From the NCBI GenBank assembly GCA_040388535.1, contig JAZKBR010000002.1, positions 458,485 to 522,484 on the forward strand: a DNA stretch of 64,000 bases, written 5' to 3'. The notes under the pieces are model-generated. The model was given only the letters and a program-made list of their open reading frames with translations. It made no database searches and was not told the origin of the DNA. This document shows, piece after piece, positions 40,255 to 49,616 of the stretch; the stretch's first letter is position 1, and each line of letters opens with the position of its first letter. Origin of the DNA: Gemmatimonadota bacterium. GTDB lineage: Bacteria; Gemmatimonadota; Gemmatimonadetes; Gemmatimonadales; GWC2-71-9. A program made the position numbers and the translations under genes.

Positions 40255-43200
40255 ATGAATTCTCCGCAGGCAGCCATCACGCAGCGCGCACTACTCATCG
40301 GCATCGAGGATTACCCGGGACTCCCCAAACTGCACGGCTGCATCAACGACGCCCGGTTGATGCAGGCGATCTTGCGCGACACCTTCGGCTTCCCGGCCGA
40401 GAATATCACGCTGCTCGAGAACGAAGCGGCGACGCGCGACGCGATCCTGGCGGCGTTCGACGCGCTTATCGCGGCGACCAACCACGATGATGTGGTGGTG
40501 ATCACCTACGCCGGTCACGGCTCGCAGATGACCGACCTCGAGGGGGATGAGCCGACCGGGCTCGACTCGACCATCATGCCGTATGACTCGGAAGGGTGGC
40601 AGGGGAAGAACCGCGACATCACCGACGACGAGATCGGGCTCAAGCTCCAGGCGCTCGGCGAGCGGACCTCGTGCATCACACTGATCTTCGATTCCTGCCA
40701 CTCGGGAACCATCACCCGCGACGCGATGGGGACCGGCGGGCGCTCGGTGCCCGCCGATACCCGCGCACCCGCAGCACTCGGTCGTTCACCGGTGCCGGGC
40801 GTGCTTCCCGATTCTGGCGCGACGGGGCCGAGCGGCTGGATGCCGGTGACTGAGAAGTACGTGGTGATCTCGGGGTGCCGCGACGAAGAGACTTCGTTTG
40901 AATACAACCCGCCCGAAGGGGCCGGTGAAGTCACTCACGGCGCACTGACGTACTTCCTCGCGCAGCAGCTCAAGCAGGTCACGCCGACCACCACCTATCG
41001 CGACATCTTCGAGCGTGCGGCAGGGCTGGTGAACGCGGTGCACAGCGCGCAGCATCCGCAGATGGAAGGGAAGTCGAATCGCGTCATCTTCGGGATGCGC
41101 GAGCTGGTGCCGCAGAAGTTCGTGCGAGTGACGAAGCGCGACGGTGATGCGGTGACGCTTGCGGCGGGGGTAGCGCAGGGCGCCACGGTGGGCTCGGTAT
41201 ACAGTGTGTATCCTCAGGGGACCAAGACGCCCGAGGGGCTCACTGCGCTGGGCGAAGTGGAAATCACCGAAGTGAGTGTGGTGTCGGCGCAGGCGAAGGT
41301 GCTCTCCGAGGCAGTGGCCGCCAGCATCGGCGCCGACTCGCGCGCCTTCGAGACGAAGCACGCCTACGGCGATTTCCGGCTCGCGGTGGCGCTCGACGCC
41401 ACGGGTTCCGATGCCGACGCGCTGCAGGCGCTGCTCGACAAGTCGACGCTGCTTAAAGTCGTTGCCGACGATGCGTCGCCTTCGATCCGGATTCAGCTGC
41501 TGCCGAAGCGCGATGCGGCGGCACCTGGCGATCCGGTCGAGCGCGCCGGCGCGCTGCTGGAGCCGATGTGGGCCGCGACCGGCGAGAGTGGCGACCTGGT
41601 GATGCCGCTCAAGCGGGCGGCCGACGCCGCCACCGTGCGCGACAACCTCGAGACGCTCGCGCGCTACCGGCAGGCGCTCGCGCTCGAGAATCCCGACCCG
41701 CAGAGCAAGCTCCGGGGCAAGTTCACGCTCGACCTGCTCAAGAAGGATGCGACTGGTGCCTGGGTTGCGGCCGAGCCTGAGACGGCGGGCGGGACCATTG
41801 TTTACACCGAGGGCGACGCGATCGGCTTCAAGGTCGCCAGCACGCACGACGCCGAGGTGTTCATTGCGCTGGTGGACTTCGGGCTCACCGGCTCGGTGAA
41901 CCCGCTGCGGCCGCCGCAGGGCGCGCCGGCGTCGCAGGAGAAGCTGGGGCCTGGCAATCACTACACCATCGGCCCCGAGATGAAGCAGGCGCCGACGGTC
42001 GGGTGGAGCGCGGGCTTCCCGTTCATCGACAACGTGGATCACAGCCGCGAGGCCGAGGCGATCGAGACCGTCAAGCTGTTCATCACCGAACAGCTCGCCG
42101 ATTTCTCGGTGATCCAGCAGGCGGGAGTGCGCGGCGAGGGGCGGAAGAGTTCACCGATCGGCGACCTGCTGCATCGCACCTTCCACGGCGCGCCGACGCG
42201 CGACATCGTGATGGCGCCGCCGGCCGAGGAGATCAAGGACGACTGGACCACGGTGTCGCGGAGCTTCGTGGTGCGGCGGCGGACGTCGGCGCCGCTCAAC
42301 GACAGCGGCACCGCGCTCAACATCGGCAACGCCACGCTGAGCACCAAGGGGATGAGCGGCACGGTGAGCGCCTTCCTGGGGAAGCCGGCGCGCGAAGAAG
42401 CGGCGAAGCTGGTCGGTGATTCGCTCAGCGCGGCGCTTGCCGACAGCGGCATCGATGTGAAGCAGACGATTGCCATCACCGGCGCGGCGGAGACCGGCCC
42501 GGTATCGCGTGGCGCGGGTGATGCCCCGACGATGCAGCTCACGCTTGCCGACCCGGGACCGGGCTTCGGCCAGCTGGTGATGTCGGCCGACGAACTTGGG
42601 GTGGTGAGCTGGCACTTCGCGCCGCCGCAGGATGGCAGCGGGATGCGCGGCGGGATCAGCACGGGCCCGGCGAAGCGGAGCTACGACATTCCGCGCGGCA
42701 TCCCGACCGAACCGCCGAGCGGGAACGCGAGCCGCGGCGTGATTGGTGTGCTGGGAAATAAGTTCCTGAAAGAGATGATCTTCCCGCTGATCGATCCGAT
42801 CATTGGCGAAGTGAGTGCCACCTTCGTGAATCGGATGGAGCAGCATCGCTGGCCGTACCGGGTGCGCGCCTTCGGGCCAGGCGACTACGCCGGTGACAGC
42901 GCACCGGCGCTCGATGCGGCGGGGTGGTCGCGGATGTCGGGCGGCCGGGCGCTACTGATGGTGCACGGCACCTTCTCAAGGTCGCACCTCGCCTTTGGCG
43001 CGCTGCCGAAGGAGTATGTCGAGCAGTTGCACCAGATGTATGGTGGGCGGGTCTTTGCCTTCGACCATTTCACGTTGTCGCACGACCCGAAAGAGAATGT
43101 CCGCCGGCTGCTCGCGCAGATTCCTGAGGGGACGTCGCTCGACCTCGATATTATCTGTCACTCGCGTGGCGGGCTGGTGAGCCGGATCCTGAGCGAGAAG

Positions 43201-43761
43201 CAGGGCGAACTCTCGATGGGGAAGCGGCAGTTCAAGGTCGGCAAGGTGGTCTTCGTGGGCGCGCCGAATGCCGGGACCGGCCTCGCCGATCCGAAGCATC
43301 TGAGCGACGTGATCGATGTCTTCACCAATTTGCTCTCCTTTGTGCCGAGCGCTGGCGTTACCGACACGCTCACGATGATCATGGGCGTGATCAAGCAGCT
43401 CGCGGTGGGAGCGATGAAGGGTCTCGACGGGCTCGAGTCGATGAAGCCGGATGGCGAGTTCGCGAAATGGATCAACGCTGGTGCGCGCGCTGGCGACACG
43501 CGCTACTATGCCCTCGCCGCGAACGTGACGCCGAAGGACCCTGGGCTCAAGCACTTCGTGATGGCGCGCGGACTGAACAAGCTGATCAACGGCGACAACG
43601 ACCTCGTAGTGCCGACGGCAGGAGTCTGGGACACCAATGGCTCGGGCTTCTTCCCGATTGCCGACAAGCTGGTCCTCGAAGGCGACGAAGCGGTGTCGCA
43701 CACCAAGTTTTTCGCCGACCCCACGGCACGCAAGCAGATCCTCGAGTGGCTCGGGGCGTGA
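40255..43761 (+). CDS. Caspase-like (C14) protease fused to DUF4384-like and alpha/beta hydrolase domains
   Basis: 1168 residues. Residues 10-270 form a caspase/metacaspase domain with the catalytic dyad H88 (YAGHGSQ) and C148 (DSCHSG) and the start RALLIGIEDYP. The middle (about 490-600) has a DUF4384-like strand pattern (YTEGDAIGFKVAST, AEVFIALVDF). The C-terminal 300 residues carry an alpha/beta hydrolase core: LLMVHGTFS, nucleophile S970 in CHSRGG, GAPNAGT, a late Asp (NGDNDLVVPT) and a late His (SHTKFF). It is probably soluble, since no signal peptide is seen. A protease joined to a lipase-like effector suggests a regulated cell-death or defence protein. Followed after 39 nt by a CHAT protease. 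Confidence 0.85.
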   Translation: MNSPQAAITQRALLIGIEDYPGLPKLHGCINDARLMQAILRDTFGFPAENITLLENEAATRDAILAAFDALIAATNHDDVVVITYAGHGSQMTDLEGDEPTGLDSTIMPYDSEGWQGKNRDITDDEIGLKLQALGERTSCITLIFDSCHSGTITRDAMGTGGRSVPADTRAPAALGRSPVPGVLPDSGATGPSGWMPVTEKYVVISGCRDEETSFEYNPPEGAGEVTHGALTYFLAQQLKQVTPTTTYRDIFERAAGLVNAVHSAQHPQMEGKSNRVIFGMRELVPQKFVRVTKRDGDAVTLAAGVAQGATVGSVYSVYPQGTKTPEGLTALGEVEITEVSVVSAQAKVLSEAVAASIGADSRAFETKHAYGDFRLAVALDATGSDADALQALLDKSTLLKVVADDASPSIRIQLLPKRDAAAPGDPVERAGALLEPMWAATGESGDLVMPLKRAADAATVRDNLETLARYRQALALENPDPQSKLRGKFTLDLLKKDATGAWVAAEPETAGGTIVYTEGDAIGFKVASTHDAEVFIALVDFGLTGSVNPLRPPQGAPASQEKLGPGNHYTIGPEMKQAPTVGWSAGFPFIDNVDHSREAEAIETVKLFITEQLADFSVIQQAGVRGEGRKSSPIGDLLHRTFHGAPTRDIVMAPPAEEIKDDWTTVSRSFVVRRRTSAPLNDSGTALNIGNATLSTKGMSGTVSAFLGKPAREEAAKLVGDSLSAALADSGIDVKQTIAITGAAETGPVSRGAGDAPTMQLTLADPGPGFGQLVMSADELGVVSWHFAPPQDGSGMRGGISTGPAKRSYDIPRGIPTEPPSGNASRGVIGVLGNKFLKEMIFPLIDPIIGEVSATFVNRMEQHRWPYRVRAFGPGDYAGDSAPALDAAGWSRMSGGRALLMVHGTFSRSHLAFGALPKEYVEQLHQMYGGRVFAFDHFTLSHDPKENVRRLLAQIPEGTSLDLDIICHSRGGLVSRILSEKQGELSMGKRQFKVGKVVFVGAPNAGTGLADPKHLSDVIDVFTNLLSFVPSAGVTDTLTMIMGVIKQLAVGAMKGLDGLESMKPDGEFAKWINAGARAGDTRYYALAANVTPKDPGLKHFVMARGLNKLINGDNDLVVPTAGVWDTNGSGFFPIADKLVLEGDEAVSHTKFFADPTARKQILEWLGA

Positions 43762-43800
43762 TGCCCGGCCAGCGAGTGCATATCACATCGGAGCGGGTGC

Positions 43801-45543
43801 ATGGACTTCCTTGATTTCGAGATCCACATCGCGCCGGGAACCGGCCAGGACTATCCCATCCTCGTGGTGAAGTCGCCGGTGGGCGAGGCGAGCGGGAATT
43901 TCCATCTCCCGTTTGACGCCCCGGGACTCGAGAACCATCTCAAGGGCGTCGAGATCGCGGTGCTGAAGTCGGGGTCGGTCCGGCGCGACATCGTGATGGC
44001 TCCTGACGAGTCCGAATCGGTCAGCGACTTCGGCAAGAAGCTTTTCGGCGCGCTCTTCGTTGATCAGGTCGCGACGGTGTTCCGCCGGAGCCAGGACGCC
44101 GCGCGCGCCCAGCGGAAGGGACTACGCGTACGGCTCCGGATCGATGCGCCCGATCTCTCGACGCTGCCGTGGGAGTTCATGTACGACCCCTCCACGGGCG
44201 ACTACATCTGTCTTTCGTCGGAAACGCCGCTGGTGCGCTATCTCCAGTTCGATCGCGCGCCCGAAGAACTCACCGTCAAGCCGCCGATCACCATTCTCGC
44301 GATGGTCGCGAGCCCGAAAGACCGCCCGACGCTCGACGCCGCGCGCGAGAAGGAGCGAATGCAGCAGGCCACGGCCGGCTTGCAGGCCGCGGGGCTGCTG
44401 CAGATCGAGTGGCTCGAGGGCTCGACCTGGCGCGACCTGCAGACGACGCTGCGCCGCAAGGACTATCACATCTTCCACTTCGTGGGCCACGGCGGCTTCG
44501 ATCCGGCGATGGGCGAGGGCGTGCTCGCCTTCACCGACGAGGCCGGCAACTCGCAACTGCTGAGTGCCACCGAAGTCGGCCGCCTCCTCGGCGACGAGCG
44601 CACCCTCCGCCTGGTAGTGCTGAACTCCTGCCTCGGCGCCAAGGGGAATACCACCGACATCTTCTCGAGCACTTCGGCCACACTGGTGCGCCGCGGTGTG
44701 CCGGCCGTGGTCGCGATGCAGTACGAGATTTCCGACCTCGCCGCGATCGAATTCTCACGTTCGCTCTACGAGGCGATCGCCGATGGGATGCCGATCGACG
44801 CGTCGGTCGGCGAGGCACGGAAGGCGATCAGTGTGTCGGCGCGCAATTCGGTCGAGTGGGGGACGCCGGTGCTGCACATGCGTTCGCCCGACGGCGTGCT
44901 CTTCACCATCGATGGGCCAACTACGTCGCAGCTCAAGGCGACCGGGACTTATCGCGCCCCGGCGATCGTGGCGCCGCCAGCACCTCCCGTCGCGGCCGCA
45001 GCGCCGCCGCAGCAATTCATGACTCCGCCCGCCTCACCGCCGCCGGCACCGCCTTCGGGTGGCGGCGTCTGGAAGGGTGTCGCGATCGGCGGCGGGATCA
45101 TGGTCGCAGTGATCATCGGGATCCTCTACCTGCTGGCGCGCGACCCGGCCACGCCCGACACCGCGACCCAATGGGTGGTGCAGTTCGAGAGCGCCGACAC
45201 CAACCATCACGGTGGCTGGCGCCGGGCCGACGGCAGCACCTGCGTCTGGAACAGTTATGAGGACGGCTTCAACCTGCCGTATGTCCAGGTGCCGAGCCCC
45301 GAGGGTGAGACCTGGCTGGTAAGCGAGGCGCCGGAGGAGTTCCGCAAGGACAACGGCACCCTCGACGATTCGGCCGAGGTGCATCTCTTCTTCAAGAACA
45401 GCGGCGGCGAGGTCGAGGCGTTCGCGGGGGATTCGGGCCGGCGGACCAACGACATCTTCGGCCGGCACGTGAATGTGACGCCGAAGTTCGGGCCGATTCC
45501 GGCGGCGGGGTTGCCGGCGTGTGAGACGGAGACGCCGAAGTAG
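43801..45543 (+). CDS. CHAT-domain protease with C-terminal transmembrane segment
   Basis: 580 residues. CHAT (caspase HetF associated with TPRs) domain at about 130-390, with catalytic H230 (FVGHGGFD) and C277 (LNSCLGA), and AMQYEISDLAA. A Pro/Ala-rich linker (about 395-420) leads to one transmembrane helix (about 425-445) and a C-terminal domain of about 130 residues with a single lone Cys near the end, which would face the periplasm. No TPR is present, unlike most CHAT proteins. It lies 39 nt after the caspase-hydrolase gene, so two clan CD proteases are made side by side. Likely one activates the other or both act on a shared target; inferred. Confidence 0.88.
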   Translation: MDFLDFEIHIAPGTGQDYPILVVKSPVGEASGNFHLPFDAPGLENHLKGVEIAVLKSGSVRRDIVMAPDESESVSDFGKKLFGALFVDQVATVFRRSQDAARAQRKGLRVRLRIDAPDLSTLPWEFMYDPSTGDYICLSSETPLVRYLQFDRAPEELTVKPPITILAMVASPKDRPTLDAAREKERMQQATAGLQAAGLLQIEWLEGSTWRDLQTTLRRKDYHIFHFVGHGGFDPAMGEGVLAFTDEAGNSQLLSATEVGRLLGDERTLRLVVLNSCLGAKGNTTDIFSSTSATLVRRGVPAVVAMQYEISDLAAIEFSRSLYEAIADGMPIDASVGEARKAISVSARNSVEWGTPVLHMRSPDGVLFTIDGPTTSQLKATGTYRAPAIVAPPAPPVAAAAPPQQFMTPPASPPPAPPSGGGVWKGVAIGGGIMVAVIIGILYLLARDPATPDTATQWVVQFESADTNHHGGWRRADGSTCVWNSYEDGFNLPYVQVPSPEGETWLVSEAPEEFRKDNGTLDDSAEVHLFFKNSGGEVEAFAGDSGRRTNDIFGRHVNVTPKFGPIPAAGLPACETETPK

Positions 45544-45545
45544 GG

Positions 45546-45728
45546 GTCAGAGACTAGAGACTTGAGACTAGAGACTAGAGGGGTGTCATCCTGAGCGGAG
45601 CCCGCGAAGCGGGCGGAGTCGAGGGAGATGGTCTCGACGGTGAGAGGGTGCTCCCTCGACTGCGCTCGCCTTCGGCTCGCTCCGCTCAGGATGACAACAC
45701 CCTGCGGCCGCTCCGCTCAGGATGACAA
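45546..45728. repeat. GACTAGA microrepeat and family A element
   Basis: Microrepeat agactagagacttgagactagag (45549-45580) and a long variant family A element with extra internal hairpins (45582-45728). No gene is seen in 45544-45820. Confidence 0.8.
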
Positions 45729-45820
45729 TTCCCCACCGCCCGGGGCGACAGCACTGGCCCGCGCCCCGTTTAGCCCGTACCTTAGCAACGCATTAACCCC
45801 CCAGAAGCCGCATCCAGACA

Positions 45821-47239
45821 ATGAGAGAAAGTCGCATGGTTCGTTGGTCGATCCTGCTGGCTACCCTGATTCTTGCCCATCCGGCCAGTGCTTCGGCCAC
45901 CCCCGGAAGCGTTGGCGACACCCTCAAGAACCCACCGATCCTGGTCAACCGTTCGACCCGGCCGCGGATGGTGGAGCTCTACCTCACCTCGGCCAAAGCG
46001 CAGATGGCGCTGGTGCCGGGGAAGCCGACCGAGGTCTTTGCGTTCAACGGGACGGTGCCGGGGCCGACGATCGACCTGCGCGAAGGCGACAGCGTGGTGG
46101 TCCATTTCACCAACAATCTCAATGAACCGACCTCGGTCCACTGGCACGGCCTGCATCTGCCAGCCGATATGGATGGGTCGCCGCTGATTCCGGTGCCGCC
46201 GGGCGGGAAGAAGGACTATCGCTTCTTCATCGAGCCGAACACCGCCGGGACCTACTGGTATCACCCGCATCCGGATATCCGCACCGGCTATCAGGTTGCC
46301 AAGGGACTCTACGGCGCGCTGATCATCCACGCGGCGAAGGATCCGCTCCCGGCGATGCCGGAGAAGCTGCTGATCCTCGCGGATAATCGCTTCAATCCCG
46401 ATGGCTCGATCAACTTCTCCGCGCCGCGCACGCCCGAGGCGATCGTCGACGAGGAGAATGGTCGCGAAGGGAAGGTGATGCTGATCAACGGCCAGGTGAT
46501 GCCGACCATCAAGATCCGCAGCGGCGAAGTGCAGCGCTGGCGGATCATCAACACCGGTGCCGCACGACTCTATCGCCTCAGCATCCCGGGGCAGCCGTTC
46601 CTGCAGGTCGGCACCGATGGTGGGCTCTTCGAGAAGCCGGAAGAGATCAAGGAGCTGATGCTCTCCAACAGTGAGCGGGCCGAGATTCTGGTGCGCGGCA
46701 CTGGCGCACCGGGAAGCAAGACGATCGTGAAGAACCTGCCGTATGATCGCTACACGGTGCAGACGCGCCCGGCGACGTGGAATGAACCGCACAACCTGCT
46801 CACGCTCGCCTACAGCAGCGAGCCGCGGGTGAAGCCGATCGCGATTCCGGCGGTGATGCGGGTGATTCCTGCGCTCGACACGATGAAGGTGTCGGTCCGG
46901 CGGAACATCGTGCTGTCGCAGGGGATGATCAACAGCAAGATGATGGATATGAAGCGGGTCGATGTGCGCGCGAAGCTTGGCGCCTATGAAATCTGGACCA
47001 TCGAAAATGTGGTGGGAATGGATCATCCCTTCCACCTGCACGGCTATCGCTTTCAGCTGCTCGACCGGAACGGCGTGCCGGAGAAGGTGCGCCGCTGGAA
47101 GGACACGGTGAACGTGCCCAAGCATTCGCGGCTTCGCTTCATCGTGCACTTCGACGCCAATCCGGGCAACTGGATGTTTCACTGCCATATCCTCGACCAC
47201 GAGGATCACGGCATGATGGGGGTCCTGCAGGTTTACTGA
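45821..47239 (+). CDS. Secreted multicopper oxidase
   Basis: Blue copper oxidase that couples one-electron oxidation of a substrate (metal ion, phenol or similar) to reduction of O2 to water. 472 residues with a signal peptide (to about residue 25). All copper-ligand motifs are present: HWHG, HPHP near 150, HPFHLHG, and HCHILDHEDHGMM at the C-terminus with the type-1 Cys and Met ligand. The family's three cupredoxin domains fit the length. The cytochrome c gene starts 13-16 nt downstream and could pass electrons to or from it. Confidence 0.92.
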   Translation: MRESRMVRWSILLATLILAHPASASATPGSVGDTLKNPPILVNRSTRPRMVELYLTSAKAQMALVPGKPTEVFAFNGTVPGPTIDLREGDSVVVHFTNNLNEPTSVHWHGLHLPADMDGSPLIPVPPGGKKDYRFFIEPNTAGTYWYHPHPDIRTGYQVAKGLYGALIIHAAKDPLPAMPEKLLILADNRFNPDGSINFSAPRTPEAIVDEENGREGKVMLINGQVMPTIKIRSGEVQRWRIINTGAARLYRLSIPGQPFLQVGTDGGLFEKPEEIKELMLSNSERAEILVRGTGAPGSKTIVKNLPYDRYTVQTRPATWNEPHNLLTLAYSSEPRVKPIAIPAVMRVIPALDTMKVSVRRNIVLSQGMINSKMMDMKRVDVRAKLGAYEIWTIENVVGMDHPFHLHGYRFQLLDRNGVPEKVRRWKDTVNVPKHSRLRFIVHFDANPGNWMFHCHILDHEDHGMMGVLQVY

Positions 47240-47255
47240 ACCGGGGGGAGAGGTG

Positions 47256-47963
47256 ATGACACAGTTCGTCAGTTGGTCCCGAAGTGCTGGACTGCTCGTG
47301 CCCGTGCTGTTGCTCGCCGCCTGCGCACCGAAGGCCGCAGAGCCCGCGGCGAAGGCCGATTCCTCGACACCCGCCGTGACCGAGGTCGCGATCGCGCCCG
47401 GTTCGGCGCAGCAGGTCGCCTATGGCCGCGACGTCGTGATCCAGCACGACTGCTCCGGTTGCCACGGCGGCACGCATCCCGGCGACAAGGGCTGGCTCGC
47501 CGGAGTGATGAGCCCGCTGCAGGAATTCCAGATCGGCGCCTGCTCGTTCGCGAACCCGAAGGCGAAGCCGTGCTTCGTGACGCGTCCGCGCAACCTGACG
47601 CCCGATGACTCCACCGGCCTGGGCCGCTTCACCGAGCGCCAGATCTTCAACGCGCTGCGCTTCGGACTGCGCCCTGAGACGACACCCGACGTGGAGATCA
47701 CCGGCAGCACGCCGGGCCAGGGGAACTTCCCCGAGAATCCGCACTACCTCGCCGTGCCGATGCCGTGGCCGTCTTGGCGGCATATGCCCGACAAGGAGCT
47801 CTGGGCGATCGCGGCGTATCTGAAGCGTGGCCTGAAGCCGTTCGCGAACAAGGTGGCCGAGAGCGATGGGCCGCCCGACTTCTGGGCGTCGGCGTATACG
47901 GTCGACAAGATCGGTCCGTATCCGGTGGCGGCGTTCCCGACGGCGAACGAAAAAGGACAGTAA
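47256..47963 (+). CDS. Periplasmic lipoprotein c-type cytochrome
   Basis: 235 residues. A lipobox (LLAACAPK, Cys at about 25) follows the hydrophobic segment, so the protein is probably tethered to a membrane. One CXXCH haem site is seen (CSGCH). The distal ligand could be one of the two Met residues in AVPMPWPSWRHMPD. Further Cys (GACSF, KPCF) might form a disulfide. The ATG at 47256 is preferred to the overlapping GTG three bases earlier for its GGGGAG spacing. It is the second gene after the multicopper oxidase and was likely co-transcribed with it. Confidence 0.85.
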   Translation: MTQFVSWSRSAGLLVPVLLLAACAPKAAEPAAKADSSTPAVTEVAIAPGSAQQVAYGRDVVIQHDCSGCHGGTHPGDKGWLAGVMSPLQEFQIGACSFANPKAKPCFVTRPRNLTPDDSTGLGRFTERQIFNALRFGLRPETTPDVEITGSTPGQGNFPENPHYLAVPMPWPSWRHMPDKELWAIAAYLKRGLKPFANKVAESDGPPDFWASAYTVDKIGPYPVAAFPTANEKGQ

Positions 47964-47965
47964 TC

Positions 47966-48120
47966 GTCGATCGATGGTCGATGATCGTCGGTCGATAGTG
48001 TCACCCTGAGCGCAGCGAGGGGGCGGGGCTTTCTCTTACGAGCGAGCTCCGCCCCCTCACTTCGTTCAGGGTGACAACTCTTTATCAGAGCTCCGCCCCC
48101 TCACTTCGTTCAGGGTGACG
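47966..48120. repeat. GTCGAT microrepeat and family A element
   Basis: tcgtcgatcgatggtcgatgatcgtcggtcgat (47966-47998), then a family A element with one left and two right arms, ending just before the CoA-transferase gene. Confidence 0.8.
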
Positions 48121-48157
48121 CGGTGTAGCTTTCCGGGTCACTAACCTCGGAATTGTT

Positions 48158-49450
48158 GTGAACGTTCTCACCGACTGGACATCCCGCGCTGGATCGAGCG
48201 ACGACGTGGTCGCTTCGATCCGGAGCGGGATGAACGTTTTCATCCACGGCGGCTCGGCGACGCCGACGCCGCTGATCGAGGCGCTGGCGCGACGCACCGA
48301 TCTCGAGAATGTGACGCTCTACCATCTGCACACCGAAGGACCGGCGCCGTTCGCGGCGGCCGAGCATCAAGGGCGCTTCCGGTCGGTGTCGCTCTTTGTG
48401 GGTGGCCCGCTGCGATCCGCCGTGCAGGCCGGCGTTGCCGACTACATCCCGGTCTTCCTCTCTGACATTCCGGCGCTCTTCACTTCCGGGCGGATCCGGC
48501 TCGACGCCGCGCTGTTGCAGCTCTCGCCGCCCGATGCGCACGGCTACTGCTCGCTCGGTACCTCGGTGGATTGCGCGAAGGCCGCGGCCGACGTCGCGCC
48601 GCTGCTGCTCTGCGAGATCAATCGGCGGATGCCGCGCACGCACGGCAATTCGTTCATCCCGCTCGATCGGGTGGCGCGCTACTGCGCGACCGGCCACCAG
48701 CTCCATCAGCACGCGCCGTCGCCGGAGAGCGAGGCAGAGGCACGCATCGGTGATCTGGTGGCCGGGCTGGTGGAGGATCGCTCCTGCCTGCAGATCGGCA
48801 TCGGCGGCATTCCCGACGCCGTGCTCCGCCGGCTGGGCGAGAAGCACGACCTGGGGGTGCACACCGAGATGTTCACCGATGGCCTCGTGGCGCTGGCTCA
48901 GGCCGGCGTCATCACCAATCGCTACAAGAATGTCCATCCAGGGCGGACGGTGACGAGCTTCGTGATCGGTACCGACCGGGTCTTCGACTATGTCGACGAC
49001 AATCCGCTGGTCGAATTCCATCCCTGCGATCACACCAACGACACCGCAAGGATCCGGCGCAACGATCGCGTCGTGGCGATCAACTCCGCCTTGCAGGTCG
49101 ACCTCACCGGCCAGGTCTGCGCCGACTCGCTCGGCCACCGGATCTATTCAGGGATTGGCGGCCAGATGGACTTCATGCGTGGGGCCGCTCTTTCGCGCGG
49201 AGGCAAGGCGATCCTCGCCTTCACGGCGACGGCGGCGAACGGCACGATTTCGCGGATCGTGTCGGAACTCAACCCTGGCGCCGGGGTCGTCACCACGCGC
49301 GGGCATGTACACTGGATCGTGACCGAGTTCGGTGCAGTGGACCTGCACGGCCTGCCGTTGCGGGAGCGGGGGGAGGCGCTGGTCAGTATTGCGCATCCGG
49401 ATTTTCGGGAGGGGCTGAGAGCTGAGCTGAGGGGGATTCGGCATTTTTAG
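48158..49450 (+). CDS. Acetyl-CoA hydrolase/4-hydroxybutyrate CoA-transferase family protein
   Basis: CoA-transferase of family I that moves CoA between acyl groups through a glutamyl-CoA intermediate. 430 residues, matching the family. Motifs: SGMNVFIHGGSATP near the N-terminus, the catalytic Glu in HTEMFTDG, IGIGGIPDAVL and IYSGIGGQMDFMRGA. GTG start at 48158. It is monocistronic, between family A elements. Substrate (acetate, 4-hydroxybutyrate, butyrate) cannot be told from sequence. Confidence 0.9.
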   Translation: MNVLTDWTSRAGSSDDVVASIRSGMNVFIHGGSATPTPLIEALARRTDLENVTLYHLHTEGPAPFAAAEHQGRFRSVSLFVGGPLRSAVQAGVADYIPVFLSDIPALFTSGRIRLDAALLQLSPPDAHGYCSLGTSVDCAKAAADVAPLLLCEINRRMPRTHGNSFIPLDRVARYCATGHQLHQHAPSPESEAEARIGDLVAGLVEDRSCLQIGIGGIPDAVLRRLGEKHDLGVHTEMFTDGLVALAQAGVITNRYKNVHPGRTVTSFVIGTDRVFDYVDDNPLVEFHPCDHTNDTARIRRNDRVVAINSALQVDLTGQVCADSLGHRIYSGIGGQMDFMRGAALSRGGKAILAFTATAANGTISRIVSELNPGAGVVTTRGHVHWIVTEFGAVDLHGLPLRERGEALVSIAHPDFREGLRAELRGIRHF

Positions 49451-49455
49451 AAGAA

Positions 49456-49613
49456 ACGTCGATCGATGGTCGATGATCGTCGATCGATGTTGTCACCCTG
49501 AGCGCAGCGAGGGGGCGGAGCTCCGATGAAGAGTTGTCACCCTGAACGAAGTGAGGGGGCGGAGCCCACTCGTAAGAGGGAGCTCCGCCCCCTCGCTGCG
49601 CTCAGGGTGACAA
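49456..49613. repeat. GTCGAT microrepeat and family A element
   Basis: cgtcgatcgatggtcgatgatcgtcgatcgatg (49456-49488), then a three-arm family A element. About 105 bp of it are nearly identical to the copy at 55873-55997. Confidence 0.85.
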
Positions 49614-49616
49614 TCC

